From: Clitopilus passeckerianus | Taxonomy: Eukaryota; Basidiomycota; Agaricomycetes; Agaricales; Entolomataceae | NCBI GenBank assembly: GCA_944990035.1 | Contig: CALYLX010000103.1 | Span: 144,107-208,106 of the forward strand | Direction: 5' to 3' | DNA: 64,000 nucleotides | Shown: piece after piece, positions 36,072-48,224 of the stretch | Numbering within the stretch: position 1 is the stretch's first letter | Layout: every line of letters begins with the position of its first letter | Program-made: the position numbers and the translations under genes | The notes under the pieces: generated by a model | The model's input: the letters and a program-made list of their open reading frames with translations, nothing else | Databases searched by the model: none | Told to the model about the DNA's origin: nothing

Positions 36072-37636
36072 TCACAGTCTTTCATACTCCAAGCTGGCCA
36101 GAACAAAGGCTGCCAACCCTTTGAGGTCATTGACATCCGTCTTTTGACTGACATAGTACTGCAAAACATGTAGTCAGGATTTGCTCTTCTTTGCACAGTA
36201 AAGTTCTTACGTTGAAATCTCCTGTCGTGTCCAGACTCCCAACCTCGGAAATTTCAGCATATGTACATATTTTGATCAGGAATTCACTCACAATGACTGT
36301 ATTGATCCAGTTTATGGTGCCGTCAGAATTCGGTATAACCCAGTTCTCCACCATGTATTCATATGCCTTCTTCGCAGCCTTCAAGATGCTCCCATCCTGA
36401 TCTTTGACATAGCCAAGCCGGACGGCCTTGAGCAAGGAGTACACAAACATTGCGCTACCGCTGCTCTCGAAGTAATTTTTCTCCCTGCCGGGTTCAGTGA
36501 TAACTAGCCACCAAACACCCGAATCATCGTCGGCTGCATCTCGGATTCTCGGGACTAACGTCTGTAGAATGGTCAAGATAGTTGCATATCCTGGCTCACA
36601 GGCGGGGAAGATTTCCAAAAGGTCCACGAGAGCCATTGAGTACCATCCCTGAGCCCTGTCCCAGACTTCGGGAGAGTGACCGCGATCGGGAGAAGCCCAG
36701 GCTTGTTTGCGCGAATAGTCGTATCCGTGATACATGAGGCCAGTGTTGTTCGGAGCGGTGGCATTTTGGATCGTGTTGGTGTACATGAGCTGGACTTGAA
36801 GCGCAATGTCGGCTATCCCATAAAGTACTGAGCATACTGCCGGCTTCGTGTAGATTGCAAGAACATACCCCATGCCGTGTGATTTGTAGGTTGGAATTGC
36901 TTCGTGTATTCGGCATAGAATATCTCTCCCATGTAGATGCCATCCAACCACCCTGTGATAACTTGGTTTGCGCGATAATATGACAACGGAAGTGGGACTG
37001 ACCTTCGTTCGGATATTTCAGCTTATGCCAGAATTGGCCTTGGGCAGTTCGGGGGTGGCTGTTAAGTTGGCCTCTGAATATGTCAGCAGCAGTCCTGTAC
37101 TTGGAGTTATTGGTTTGCTCGAGTCTAGAGTCATGATCAGCGAGAGCATCTTGATTCAAGCGTGAGGCCTGACAAGTAAAGAAACGTTGGCCCAACCCTG
37201 ATCAGGCAGTTAGCACGCAAAACTCGGGACGACTGTCACCATGCTTAACCTCAGGGGATCCAAGACGTAGTCCGAAACCCTGTTATAAACTCTTTAGGAT
37301 CAGGCCACGCAGATATGGTACGTGAACTTACGTGTAACTTCCATGCACGGTCCCGTTGGTATACACCACGTTATCCACGCCTTTTTGGATATAGTCGAAG
37401 TATGTCCCATTATTCGTCAGCTCGTACAATTGCCTCAGACCCCACTGGAACTCTCCATGCTCATACGAGACCACCGTATTTCCCTTGGAATCCAACCCAT
37501 TCCCTTGGCCACGCGCAATTGCTGAATCTGCAGCCCACACCGCATATGAGCTCGGCTTAGCAGTGGTTATCCGGGGATATTGAACAATAGCCAGGGAAAG
37601 GAGAGGAAGGATCGTGCTAGCCTTCTGGAACAGCAT
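36072..37636 (-). CDS. Secreted glycoside hydrolase family 105 (unsaturated rhamnogalacturonyl hydrolase-like), copy 1
   Basis: GH105 enzymes remove unsaturated uronic acid ends from products of rhamnogalacturonan and pectate lyases. The start at MLFQKASTILPLLSLAIVQY is a signal peptide, followed by KPSSYAVWAADSAIARGQGN and VSYEHGEFQWGLRQLYELTN. The catalytic-barrel segments are YHGYDYSRKQAWASPDRGHS, PEVWDRAQGWYSMALVDLLE, GVWWLVITEPGREKNYFESS and GSAMFVYSLLKAVRLGYVKD. The end DLKGLAAFVLASLEYERL is followed by the stop. About seven short introns interrupt it and I see no lesion. It lies directly downstream of a closely similar copy on the same strand (37838-39403); the two share intron-flanked segments such as SGSAMFVYSLLKAVRLGYVK word for word, so they are a tandem duplication. 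Assignment to GH105 rather than GH88 is from family resemblance. Confidence 0.87.
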
Positions 37637-37837
37637 CTGAGGGCTCAAGGGTCTTAGCTACCGGGAAACCTGTAGGGTGTAAAGGATGCATCCGGGGCGA
37701 AGGCATTTCATACCTGGAGAAAATGTCGCGTGATGTCAACGGACCGTCGATAGTGAGTGTTGTACGGGCGGGCCGGTGATAGAATAGCTTTGTGGATATG
37801 ATTGGGTGTAGCGTTCTGATTTGGATGGGTAAATAGT

Positions 37838-39403
37838 TTACAACTTCTCGTACTCAAGACTGGCGAGGAGGAATGCCGCGAGACCCTTAAGGTCATTCGT
37901 GATCTTCGGAACACCGACGTAGTACTGAAGTCAAATGGTAAGCATCTGTAAGAAAGTGAGAGCATTGAATCGCCTACATCATAACTCCCATCTCCGCTCA
38001 AGCTCCCGACCTGCAATAACGATGGTAAGGCACTTGGCTGAAATGCGAAGGGCAAGAGAAACCATACCTCCACTGTGTTCAACCAATCGAAGGTGCCATC
38101 GCTTTTCGCCGAGACCCAGTTATTCGTCATATAATTGTAGCCCTTCTTGGCGGCGGCAACAATCGATCCATCCGCATCCTTGACATATCCGAGCCTAACA
38201 GCCTTCAACAGCGAATAGACAAACATTGCACTTCCACTGCTTTCGAAATAGTTTTTGTCCCTGCCAGGCTGACTCATTACCAGCCACCAAACGCCTGAGG
38301 TAGAATCGGCAGCTTTGGCCACCTTCGGGGCAAGGTCCTGGAGAATCTTGAGTATGGGGGCGTATCCTTGTTGGCCGGTAGGGAATATCTCCAGAATGTC
38401 GACGAGGGCCATCATGTACCAACCCAGAGCACGGTCCCATATTTCGGGACTATGCCCGCGGTCAGAAGAAGCCCAGCTCGCAGTCTTGGAGTAGTCGTAA
38501 CCGTGATAAAGGAGCCCGGTGTAGTTGGCTGAACCTGCGTTTTGCAGTGTATTCTTGTAAATCAGGGTATATTGCTGAGCAATGTCGTCTGAAAGTGTGA
38601 CGCCTTAGCAAGTGAGATGAACTAGGGGCATATACTCACTCCAAGCCGTGGTATTCGTTGCCTGGAAGTCCTTGGTATACTGGGCGTAGAAGATATCTCC
38701 CATGTATATGCCATCAAGCCATCCTGAAGAAACCTAGTGTCAAATACCCGACCGAATGAAGGACAAAAGTCGTACCTTGGTTGAAATAGCGTTTCTTGTG
38801 CCAAAATTGACCTTCTGCGGTTCGAGGATGTCCCTCAAGCTGCTTGCGATATGTGTCCGCAGCGGTTTTCCACTTCGATGCCTTGGTCTTCTGATACCTA
38901 GGATGCGACTAAGAAAGGGATAGGACGTAGATGTTCAAGGACATACAAGTAGAGGAACGTCGGTCCAGTCCTGAATACCCGTAGAAGTCAGAAGCAGTGG
39001 TAGATGGATGGGGGAATGACAAACCGAACGGGATCCAAGGAGTAATCTGCAAGCCTAATTATGTTCTATGAGGCACTTTTCAACAGAGAGAACTGAGAAC
39101 CCACTTGTATGCGGAATTTATGCTACCGTTGTCAGCTACAACATTATTTGCGCCAGTCAAGATGTAGTTGTAGTATGTCTGATTCCCCGTCTTTTCGTAG
39201 AGAAGTCGCAGGCCCCATTGTAATTCACCGTGCTCATACGACACGGTAACCTTCCCAGACGAATCCAGACCATTGCCTTGCTTTCTTGCGATCGCGGAAT
39301 CTGCAGCCCATACTGCATAGGAGCTCGGTTTGGCCGCCACAGAGCTAGCAGCATTCAGCACCAAAGCAATAGGGAGCAAAGACTTGAGACCGAAGGTAAC
39401 CAT
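37838..39403 (-). CDS. Secreted glycoside hydrolase family 105, copy 2
   Basis: This is the upstream partner of the tandem pair. The signal peptide MVTFGLKSLLPIALVLNAAS ends near VAA, followed by KPSSYAVWAADSAIARKQGN and VSYEHGELQWGLRLLYEKTG. Later blocks are ASSDRGHSPEIWDRALGWYM, MALVDILEIFPTGQQGYAPI, GVWWLVMSQPGRDKNYFESS and GSAMFVYSLLKAVRLGYVKD, ending NDLKGLAAFLLASLEYEKL at 37838. The predicted role is the same as copy 1: trimming unsaturated oligogalacturonides outside the cell. Several substitutions distinguish the two in surface-type positions (for example WDRALGWYM against WDRAQGWYS), so the copies may differ in specificity or regulation. No lesions were seen; intron edges at 38000-38070 and 38600-38720 were read from GT-AG signals. 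Confidence 0.87.
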
Positions 39404-39919
39404 GATAATATGGATGTGTCGCCTATAGCTCTCCTTGGATTTATGCCATCTTGAAGGTGAGGAATGCCAAGCAAAACACTCAATTACAAGAGGCTTTCTT
39501 GAACGCCAGGAGCTCACATGCGAAGCACGCGATCCTACTTCTCAGCATTTCGTATCATTGGCGACGGTCCGCCCGGACAGTGAGGTGGAAGTCTGGCCAG
39601 TGAAATGTGGCCAAAGGAAGGGCCGCGAGTGTTCGTGCTCCCAAGCGGAAAATCCCGAATATTTTCCTTGCATGCGACGCGTCGTGCGCGAGCTTCACTT
39701 AATCTCAAAGTCAAAGAGCCTGCTACGACCAGTATTGTTAGCCTTGTGCTATCTGCTTGCCTCGTACTAATCAAGCACCAGAAACTTTTTGATAGATGTA
39801 CAACCTCGATGTTTTACAATATACATATAGATACGACTGAGCACACAAGCCTTTCCCTCAAGCAATAACGGCGCTGTAGGCAGATCTATCTCGAACAAAT
39901 TAGCTCCTGAATGGTATTA
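39404..39919. other. Intergenic between GH105 copy 2 and GH12 gene
   Basis: This stretch contains the GH105 copy 2 promoter and the 3' flank of the GH12 gene. No ORF with recognisable content was seen. Confidence 0.4.
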
Positions 39920-40857
39920 TTAAGTTATATCGACATACGTTGTAAGAGTGGCTGAGCCCGAGGTAGCCTCAGTACCGGCCTGAACAGTGGTGAGGTATTG
40001 AGAGCTGCTGAGTCCTTGGCTGGAAGTCAAGTACTATTGGGCGAACCAACACATCAGCACCAATCGGTTCCCGCTACCTGCTGAAATCTCACCTTCAAGA
40101 ACAGGTTCAAATCAGCGCTGAAGCTCGTAACAGTGCCGCTGGTAGGCAAGAACGAGTAGACATTGTTGGCACCGTTAGAGCCGAAGTACAGATTCCAGGT
40201 GCGCCCAGCAATAGAGACGTTGCTAGCCTTGGGCTTGGGCGTGCCGTCGCTGTTGTAGGTGGCTGAGATGGGTCCAGCGTTGTAGTTAGCCAACCAGACC
40301 ATGATCTCGTTCGCGTTAGAGCCGCCAGAAGAGCTGGAGGTGAAGAGATCGTATGCGATATTGGCAACGATTGAACCAGAGGTGCTCTGGGACCATTTCC
40401 ATGTGGACTGAAATTTCAGATCCGTGAGTTTTCTGCATGCCAAAGAATAGAATGGTGGCTAACGTTGATGGTCTTGATGGCTGAGAGCTGCTTGTTCAAG
40501 TTGGCGTTGAGGTTAAGGTTGGTGTAACTCTTGACGCCATTGCCGCCACTCCAGCTCCAGGTATTCTTCCAGGCAATGGTGGTTCCGCTCAGCGAAGTGA
40601 GCTGGGCACAGTCACTGCCACTGGATGCGTTGTCCTTGCCCCATTGATCGAGGTACATTGTGTACTGGCCGGCTGTGACAGTATCCCATTGTCCTAAGAG
40701 TCCAAGTGAATATCGTGATGGCGAGTTTAGTACACGTATTGTGCTCACCACAGTGCTGAGAGGTATCAATGCTCTGTCTAGCCTCCAACTCCCCTGCGGG
40801 AGCTGCGGCAACAAGTGAAGCGAGGGCGACGAAAGCTGCGAGACCTGAGAACTTCAT
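39920..40857 (-). CDS. Secreted glycoside hydrolase family 12 endoglucanase/xyloglucanase
   Basis: GH12 enzymes cleave beta-1,4-glucan or xyloglucan backbones outside the cell. The start MKFSGLAAFVALASLVAAAP is a signal peptide with an AAPAGELEARQ propeptide-like stretch. The domain follows: GQWDTVTAGQYTMYLDQWGK, TTIAWKNTWSWSGGNGVKSY, IVANIAYDLFTSSSSGGSNA and NEIMVWLANYNAGPIS, whose glutamate is the expected nucleophile. The C-terminal block YLTTVQAGTEATSG carries the acid/base glutamate. It ends at 39920 with YVDIT. Four exons, intact, about 250 residues; no cellulose-binding module is attached. Next to the two GH105 genes it makes a small plant-cell-wall cluster. Exact substrate preference is not readable. 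Confidence 0.92.
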
Positions 40858-42098
40858 TGCTACTGAGATTGGATACGAGATTCCGGCGACAGTAGTCACT
40901 AGTTCTGGAGACCCCAATTGTTGTTAATTTATACGCAGCAGAAATCGACGAGGTGAATCCGAGCGGAGCATTGAGAAGTGCGTAATTCGCAGACGGGTAG
41001 CACGATTTGCACCCTACACAACGTGTCGGCATTCTCGAATGACCACAGGGATGTCTTGTAGAGACAGATACGGTCCGTTGCGGTACCCGGACGTGACGAC
41101 GAACGTAAAATACGTGAGGGTAACTTGGGTCATTGGAGCATCATCATGTGCATTTGGTGTCTCGAGACAGGGTAGAGCAGGAACGGCAACGATTTTTAGC
41201 TGAGGCCGTGATGTGCGAAGGGACGGCAGTTTGGCGCTTCAGAAGCCCTTGTCATGATGTAGCTATGCTCTGGGGTATGACATTCTGGGGATTCATGTGA
41301 TCTGTGGGGTAGAAATAGAGTATTGAGTTCAGAGGTCGAGAATCCGAGGTTTATGCTTGGTTTATGCACAATACTTTCCGAGTTTTAGTCGTCGAATCCA
41401 TATCTATTCAAAAGACTGACCGACCAACGGTCCGTGACCCGTGCGCGCCGGTGGCCATTATGAACGAGGTCCGCCGGATCTGCGACTGTGGACAAAGCAA
41501 ACATCCCCGAATTGCAAGTATGGCTACGAGGAGTGTGGAGAAGCTTCGCCGCTTTCCGTCTTGGTGATTTGACGCTTAGTCAATTGTGTTTCGATGGCTT
41601 CTGTTCTAAACAACACGCGCGTGCCTACTAATTAGCTCAAGCGCCCAAAAGCTACACCCACTTCTGCTGGCGTCTTAAGAAGTCTCATGCGAGCGCTGAC
41701 CCAGATATGACAGCGAAATTTCAATTTAATCTTCTGGAAATTAGGCTTTGACGAGACTTGTGGGGATAGAATTTTCTAGATGTGGTACGGTTACAGCCGA
41801 GCGAGACATTTACAAGGGAAGAGAACGAGGACATAAATGAACCAAAAGGTCTGCAGCTGTTGATAATTACGTAGAAATTTCTGCCGTAATGACGACTTGA
41901 AACATGTGAGCTTTTGTGATAGATTTTACCCGCAGACTGAGATTAGTGGCTAGAGGAGTCACTGATGTTGATACTAGACGAACGAAATTTCGAGAAGTGG
42001 ACATGGAAAAGAATAGATCGTATGTTACAACAGCATTAGATAGTACACAATAATGTTCCACTCCTCGCGGCGTTGTCTCCTTCCATATTAATCCAACT
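40858..42098. other. 1.2 kb without a recognisable gene
   Basis: Upstream of the GH12 start the sequence shows only short ORFs in conflicting frames. The GH12 promoter must lie in its left part. Nothing else is supported. Confidence 0.4.
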
Positions 42099-42529
42099 CT
42101 ACTTGTTCAACTCGGCACTCCTAGCCTTCAACTCATCACGGCTCTACGTTGACATAAAACTCTATATCAGCCACCACAGTGTCATCAAGGCAAAGAATTT
42201 TCAGTGCTATCAGCAGCTGTACACACCATGGGATTCTCCAAGCTATTCCTAATCTCGTTACTTGGGATATATGGCCCCGGGGTATTGAAGGCGGCCATAG
42301 GGTTATTTGAGGCTAGACCTCCGCCAGAACCCTCTTGAGGGCGATTGAGGTCGGCTGGGTCGTTAGTTTTCTACAATAAGAACGTTCCATTAGTTCAGAT
42401 TCAGACACTAAAACTCAGTCAAAGACGCACAGCAGGATGAGGCTGGATGGAGAACTGCTGCTCGCCTTTATGATCATCCTTCTTGTCGCTGGTAGCCTTT
42501 TGGCGAAGTTTGTTGATGATTTCGGGCAT
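42099..42529 (-). CDS. Small hydrophilic basidiomycete protein, 95 residues, unknown function
   Basis: Three exons join by GT-AG splicing. Exon 1 encodes MPEIINKLRQKATSDKKDDH and ends QPHPA. Exon 2 begins KTNDPADLNRPQEG and contains NTPGPYIPSNEIRNSLENPM. Exon 3 ends SRDELKARSAELNK. The pattern of a short basic start, a GP.IP segment and a final DELKARSAELNK is one I recall from small uncharacterised proteins of mushroom-forming fungi; the similarity is from memory. There is no signal peptide or membrane segment; the protein is charged and probably disordered. The tail motif and phase-consistent splicing are what make this a gene rather than noise. No function is proposed. Confidence 0.75.
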
Positions 42530-43018
42530 GTTTGGTTTTTTTCAGTGTGATAGTGAATTGAAAGAACTCAAACGAAAGGGCTTCAGTTTATATGGGGGAC
42601 CCAATATGATCTGGTGATATGACCGAATATGACATCACTGCGCACCACCACTCTGGCACCGAAGTTGGTGGCGTAGTTGCGGAGCGCAGCTGCATTACTC
42701 ACCGTTGCAAGCAAGCACAGCACTTGCAGAATCCAGGTCATTTAATTGGCCATGAGCAATCTCAGCCCAGAGCGAGTAGTCGAGGATAATTTGGGTGAGA
42801 TTGAAGTTTATCAGGAGCCTGTGGAAACCTGGGAATTGAAAATTCGCATAAAACGATGATTCTGGCATTCGTTATGGAAAGTAGTACTATAGCATGGAAG
42901 GAGAGGGGGAATACATGTAAAACTAAATGTAAAAAATCCCGAGAAATTACAGAGGAAGACGAAGTAAAAGAGTTGTTAGAGCCCATTTCAGGACCGAAGC
43001 ATCTATCGGAGGGTCAAT
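42530..43018. other. Intergenic, no gene seen
   Basis: This is the upstream region of the small hydrophilic gene and the 3' flank of the first calmodulin-like gene. Confidence 0.4.
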
Positions 43019-43829
43019 TCAGCCGTCTGTGACTCGGAGGAACGCAAGTCTTCGTACCTGCTTGAATTCTATGGACGACAGCGAGTCAGCGATGCGTTAG
43101 GTGTCCATTATCGAATAACGCACCTTCAAAATCAATCTGCCCGTCACCATTCTTGTCCACTTCCTTGATCATTTCGTTTATTTGTTCCTCGCCCAGGTGC
43201 TCTCCAATATCCCTCATCGTATCCTTCAGCTCCTTCGGGCTGATTAAACCACTTCCATCCTTATCAATGACATTAAAGATCTGCCTGGCTTCAGTATCTT
43301 GATCATAGCCTTCCATATGTTTCGTCATGAGGTCGACAAACTCGTCGAAGCTGATGTTTCCGTCGTTGTTGTAGTCAATCTGGTCAACCAGTGCTTTGAG
43401 CTCGACTTCTGTCAAGTCTCGCCCAACGAAGCGCGACATGACTTTGCCAAGTTCAGCAGTGTTGATTGTGCCATCGCCATCTGTCCATGCCAGTATCAGT
43501 CAACGCCAAGAAGACCAGTCAGGCAGGGACTCACTCTCATCGAAGATCGAGAACGCAGCCTTGTACTCTGATAAGCCAGTCGAGTCAAAATCCAATCAGG
43601 CATCCAAGAATCTGCTGACGTACCGTCTCTCTGCTCTAAAGCAATAAGGAGAAGTGTCAGATCCAAGCGTACCAAGGCGGTGCACCGAGAGGAACGTACC
43701 TTCGGTCTACACAGCAGCAATCCAAAAATTCCCAAAATGACGTCAAATCAGTCCAAGATCCGCCTACTGTTCATGTCAAGACGATCTCACCAGTTGGGCT
43801 TTCGATTTGTGCTCGGGCTGAGGAACCAT
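43019..43829 (-). CDS. Calmodulin-like EF-hand protein, paralogue A
   Basis: Four EF-hands are complete: loops DENGDGTINTAE, DYNNDGNISFDE, DKDGSGLISPKE and DKNGDGQIDFEE all carry calcium-coordinating residues at positions 1, 3, 5 and 12. The gene starts with an extended first exon (43791-43829; MVPQPEHKSKAQL), then a 7-nt microexon (43700-43706), a 12-nt microexon (43624-43635) and longer exons beginning EYKAAFSIFDENGDG. Joined, they give TEEQRDEYKAAFSIF, the calmodulin N-helix. The final exon after the intron near 43080-43130 gives EEFKQ and a short tail ending at 43019; an alternative read-through ends at 43086. It is more diverged from canonical calmodulin than 47483-48224. It likely acts as a calcium sensor with a different target set. 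It is one of four calmodulin-type genes in about 5.2 kb. Confidence 0.88.
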
Positions 43830-45023
43830 TTCAACGACTCAGTTCTCAGCGTTGGAGGTTTTGAAATGTCGAGACGTGGGAGGTTGCAACGAGGGCGGGA
43901 AGGTACAGTTTGGAACAGTGATCTCAATCTGGTCACTTGTGAAAACTTGAAGCGGTGATTTGACAACGTTCCGTCAATTCCGCCGCTGCGGTCGGTTTTT
44001 TGACAATGCCAGTCTAGTAAATTCTTCTATCGAAGAGGGGATATGCCGGATATATATAGTGATAAAGATACAATTATATCCAAAGGCACGCATGCGATTG
44101 AAGAGATGGCAAATACAGATATAGAACTTTGCAACGCCATCGGGTAATATTCAACGGGGTCTTTCAGGAACGGGCAGGAAACCTCACGATGAGCGAGCCC
44201 TTCTTTCGGCAGGAACCGCTGTAATATCTACAAAGTCTTGAGCCTTCTGCACCTAGTTAAATGAAAATTTACAGCTAAATCAACAATCGTAAATGCACGA
44301 GGTTTATTACGTTCGAGATTCTTCGACTGCGCAAATCGGCAGTTGCCCACACTCGTCTCAATTGATCATCGAAAGTGGACAGCCACATCCCTTTTCCCAA
44401 CGTTCCCCCGCCCACAAATACCGCAAAACCCGCAAGGCAGTGCATTCTGTGCACTGCAATGAGGTTCGATCTCCAGAAATCTAACATAGAAGCCTACAAA
44501 GACTAGTGGCAGTGTATCTCGCTTAAAAGAACCAGGATTGGCGGTGGACAGCGTTGGTTATCGAGGTGTTCACTTTGCAGAGTGATATCATTGCCGGGCC
44601 ACGGCGCGGAAAAGACCTTGTATTCTGCACGCCGCTTTTAGGAACTGTCTCCTGAATGGTATCGCTTTAAGACCCCAAGCTTAGGGTTAGATCATTCCCT
44701 TGTCCATATCAGACCACGCAGGGCAGGAGGGTTGGGAATATAGCAGCATGGTGCGCAAGGTCCATACCACGGCAGGAAAAGCGGCTGCCGGCCCAAATAA
44801 TGCCAAGATCAAGCAAAGGTAGTCGTAAGTTCTCGTAACCTGTCAAAAGTGATGCAATCGAGTAGATGACTCTCCTGAAGTCCCCTCCTCCCCTGCTGCG
44901 GATTATCTTTGGTGTGATACTGATTGCGAAAGATTGTATACATTGGTAGATAACTGCCACATGGGGATTAACAACCACCGACCGTCAGGTAGATGTGCAA
45001 TGGAAGCAGCTCCCTTTCATGAT
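43830..45023. other. 1.2 kb without a recognisable gene
   Basis: This stretch lies between paralogues A and B. ORFs of 60-90 codons occur without EF-hand or other motifs, so no further paralogue or relic could be found here by eye. Confidence 0.4.
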
Positions 45024-45996
45024 TCATATCGAGTCAACGTTACTCCATAACCTATAATGCAACTGTTGAGCATGCTTGGTTCGGTGGAAAGACGAAATGC
45101 GCACCTTTACGAACTCTGTATCACAAAACATATACCCAATACAGTTAGAACAGAGTCCGATATACGACATGGTAAAATCATTACCTTTGTAATTGATTCT
45201 TCCATCAGAATCGGCATCAACCTCTCTCAGCATGCTGTCCACCTCGGTGTCTGACTTTTGGGCACCTAACCACTCAGTAATGATCAGCCTATGTCCGAGA
45301 AAGAAGCTGAACCAGTAGACGAAAATATGCAACATCCGCCTTTCTTCAACTTTTGACAGAAAGAAGTGATGCCCCATCCTCATCGCCAGCCGAACTCAAG
45401 GACAGTTTGAAAGAATTCGTGTCAAACTCACCATTTGCCTTGAGTAAATCGTTCAGTTCATTCTTGCAGATATGGCCATCCCTGTTCGCATCATACTTGG
45501 TGAACTCCTTCTTAGCTTCGTCGTTACCCTCAGAAGCTTTACTGGACTGCTGTTGCATCAAGTGGATGAACTCATGGTAGTCGATGGTTCCACTTTCGTT
45601 CCGATCAAGTGAACCGAGCATCTGTGAGATGGCGGTTTCGGCGTCGTAAGAGGATTCTCCAAGCTTCTTCAAGAGGGCATGGCATTCAGAGCGGGTGATA
45701 TGGCCGTCGTTGTCTATCTATTAGATTAGATGCAGATTTAAAGCCACTTGGGGTGAGACGGACCCTTGTCAAACATGCGAAACGCTTCTTGGAAACCTGG
45801 ACCAAAGCCACGTCAGGCTTGGAGCAGCAATTTGGAGAGGAAATACTGACCAGTGATCTGGTCTGATGATTTCACGACCGATTCAGTGAAGCATTGTGAT
45901 ACTGGAATCCGAGCTTACCCTGACTCTGCACGAAATTCCATTCCCAGAATCAGTGACGACATCATCGGGCATGGTGGAGGGAGTTACCAATGCCAT
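45024..45996 (-). CDS. Calmodulin-like EF-hand protein, paralogue B
   Basis: Exon 1 is only 9 bases (45988-45996, encoding MAL). A 7-nt microexon (45919-45925) and a 12-nt microexon (45851-45862) complete the start MALSQDQITGFQEAFRMFDK. The EF loops are DKDNDGHITRSE, DRNESGTIDYHE, DANRDGHICKNE and DADSDGRINYKE. Between hands 2 and 3 the linker is longer and polar (QQQSSKASEGNDEAKKEF). After the last hand the reading KEFVK fits the usual EEFVK; the final tail to 45024 could contain one more 42-base intron without a frame change. It is the most diverged of the four proteins. It is divergent from the canonical calmodulin gene; 488 bases separate the starts. Confidence 0.85.
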
Positions 45997-46484
45997 GTTT
46001 TATGATATTCGTAAGGTAGACGAAGCAGTGAAGCAACTCGGTTGCCAGCACTCAGAGATGGGGGTCAGTTACAGAGCTATAGAGGCCATATCTTCCAGCT
46101 TATAGATGTAAAACAACGTGTAGAACGGGAGGCTCGCCACCTGTGCCGGTGAAATGTGAATAGCCAGGCAAAATCGGTCCAGACCATCAGAAGACTGTCA
46201 CGTTAAATTTTAGGTCTCTTCAAAGTTCAGGGATCGTTAAAGCGTCATATAAGGCCGAATCTTCTGTGATCTCTCATCCGCCACGCGAATTAGGAGAACA
46301 GCCCGCAAGAAGCCCGAAAACGTCCAGGTCTGTGCCATTCCAGCGCGGGTGATGGTCAACGGCAAAGACGCCCACGGCGATTGCCGAGAGATGGGGGTGT
46401 CACCTCGCCAACTGATTGAGCTCCAAGCCTTTGTACCCTCATAAGACCCCCACATACTAGACTCTCAAAGACTTTGAATTTCCA
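45997..46484. promoter_or_regulatory. Divergent promoter region between calmodulin-like B and CAM1
   Basis: This is the gap between two outward-facing start codons. No specific element was identified. Confidence 0.4.
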
Positions 46485-47234
<750 letters not shown>

Positions 47235-47482
47235 ACTAAGATGTACTAAATTTCAGGATTTTATGACTTTTCCACCGAACATTTCGTATTGCCTTTCTTT
47301 GTATACACAAGCTTCTGGTAATATACAGCCTCTCTGACCTGAATCTCAAATCTATGGACCGTGAGTGTGAAGCTTCACGATTGAAGGTATCCATGACTTC
47401 CACCGACGAGTTCGGGAAACAAGCCAACATCCGATTCAGCAATCAGAGAACAATTGTTGTGAAAATTAGACATATTCAATAT

Positions 47483-48224
47483 TCAGCCGGAAGTTGAACA
47501 ATACATGTGGACGAATTCTGGAAAGAGTTTACAGTGTTAGACCGGCCAAAAAGAGGAAAGAAATGATACTTACCGTCGTAGTTAATTTGACCATCGCCGT
47601 TGACATCTGCCTCCTTGATCATTTCGTCGAGTTCTTCGTCAGAAAGGTTCTCCCCTGGAAAATGTCAATACAAAATCATAATCTCAAAAACTCGTTAACT
47701 CCCTCACCGATGCTGCTCATTACATGCCTCAATTCATTCTTAGTAATCGTACCACTCCCATCCTTATCGAACTGCTTGAATGTCTGGAGCAACTCTTCCT
47801 GCTGACTGAGGCCCTTGACTTCCTGTGACATCAAGGAGATAAATTCTTCGAAGTCGATAGTGCCATTCTTATTGGAGTCGACCTCCTTGATCATACTTTG
47901 AAGCTGTTGTTCCGTTGGGTTCTGGCCAAGGGCAATCATAACAGCGCCCAGTTCACTGGTAGTGATTGTTCCGTCCCCGTTCGTGTCGTACACGGAAAAT
48001 GCATCCTTGTATTCTGAGTGAACATGAAGAAGCATTCTAAGTATTCTGGCCTAGAAACCATCTTAATTGTAGACTACTCACCAGAGATCTGTTCTGAGCG
48101 CCAAAGCGTTCATTCCTTATGCCGAAGACACCAAGGATCAGAAAATCTCACCTTCGGACTAAGCGTCGCATTAGCATTAAACTATTATCATACAGCCTAT
48201 GAGACCAACCAGCTGTGCGGCCAT
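47483..48224 (-). CDS. Calmodulin-like EF-hand protein, paralogue C
   Basis: Exon 1 encodes MAAQL (48210-48224). The 7-nt microexon (48152-48158) is identical in sequence to that of CAM1, and the 12-nt microexon (48082-48093) differs at two positions. Joined they read [20 protein letters not shown]. The EF loops are [36 protein letters not shown] and [12 protein letters not shown], all complete. The tail is [11 protein letters not shown], replacing the canonical EFVKMMLSK. It is the closest paralogue of CAM1 and sits convergent to it with about 250 bases between stops. The N-terminal lobe linker reads [18 protein letters not shown]. Confidence 0.92.
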
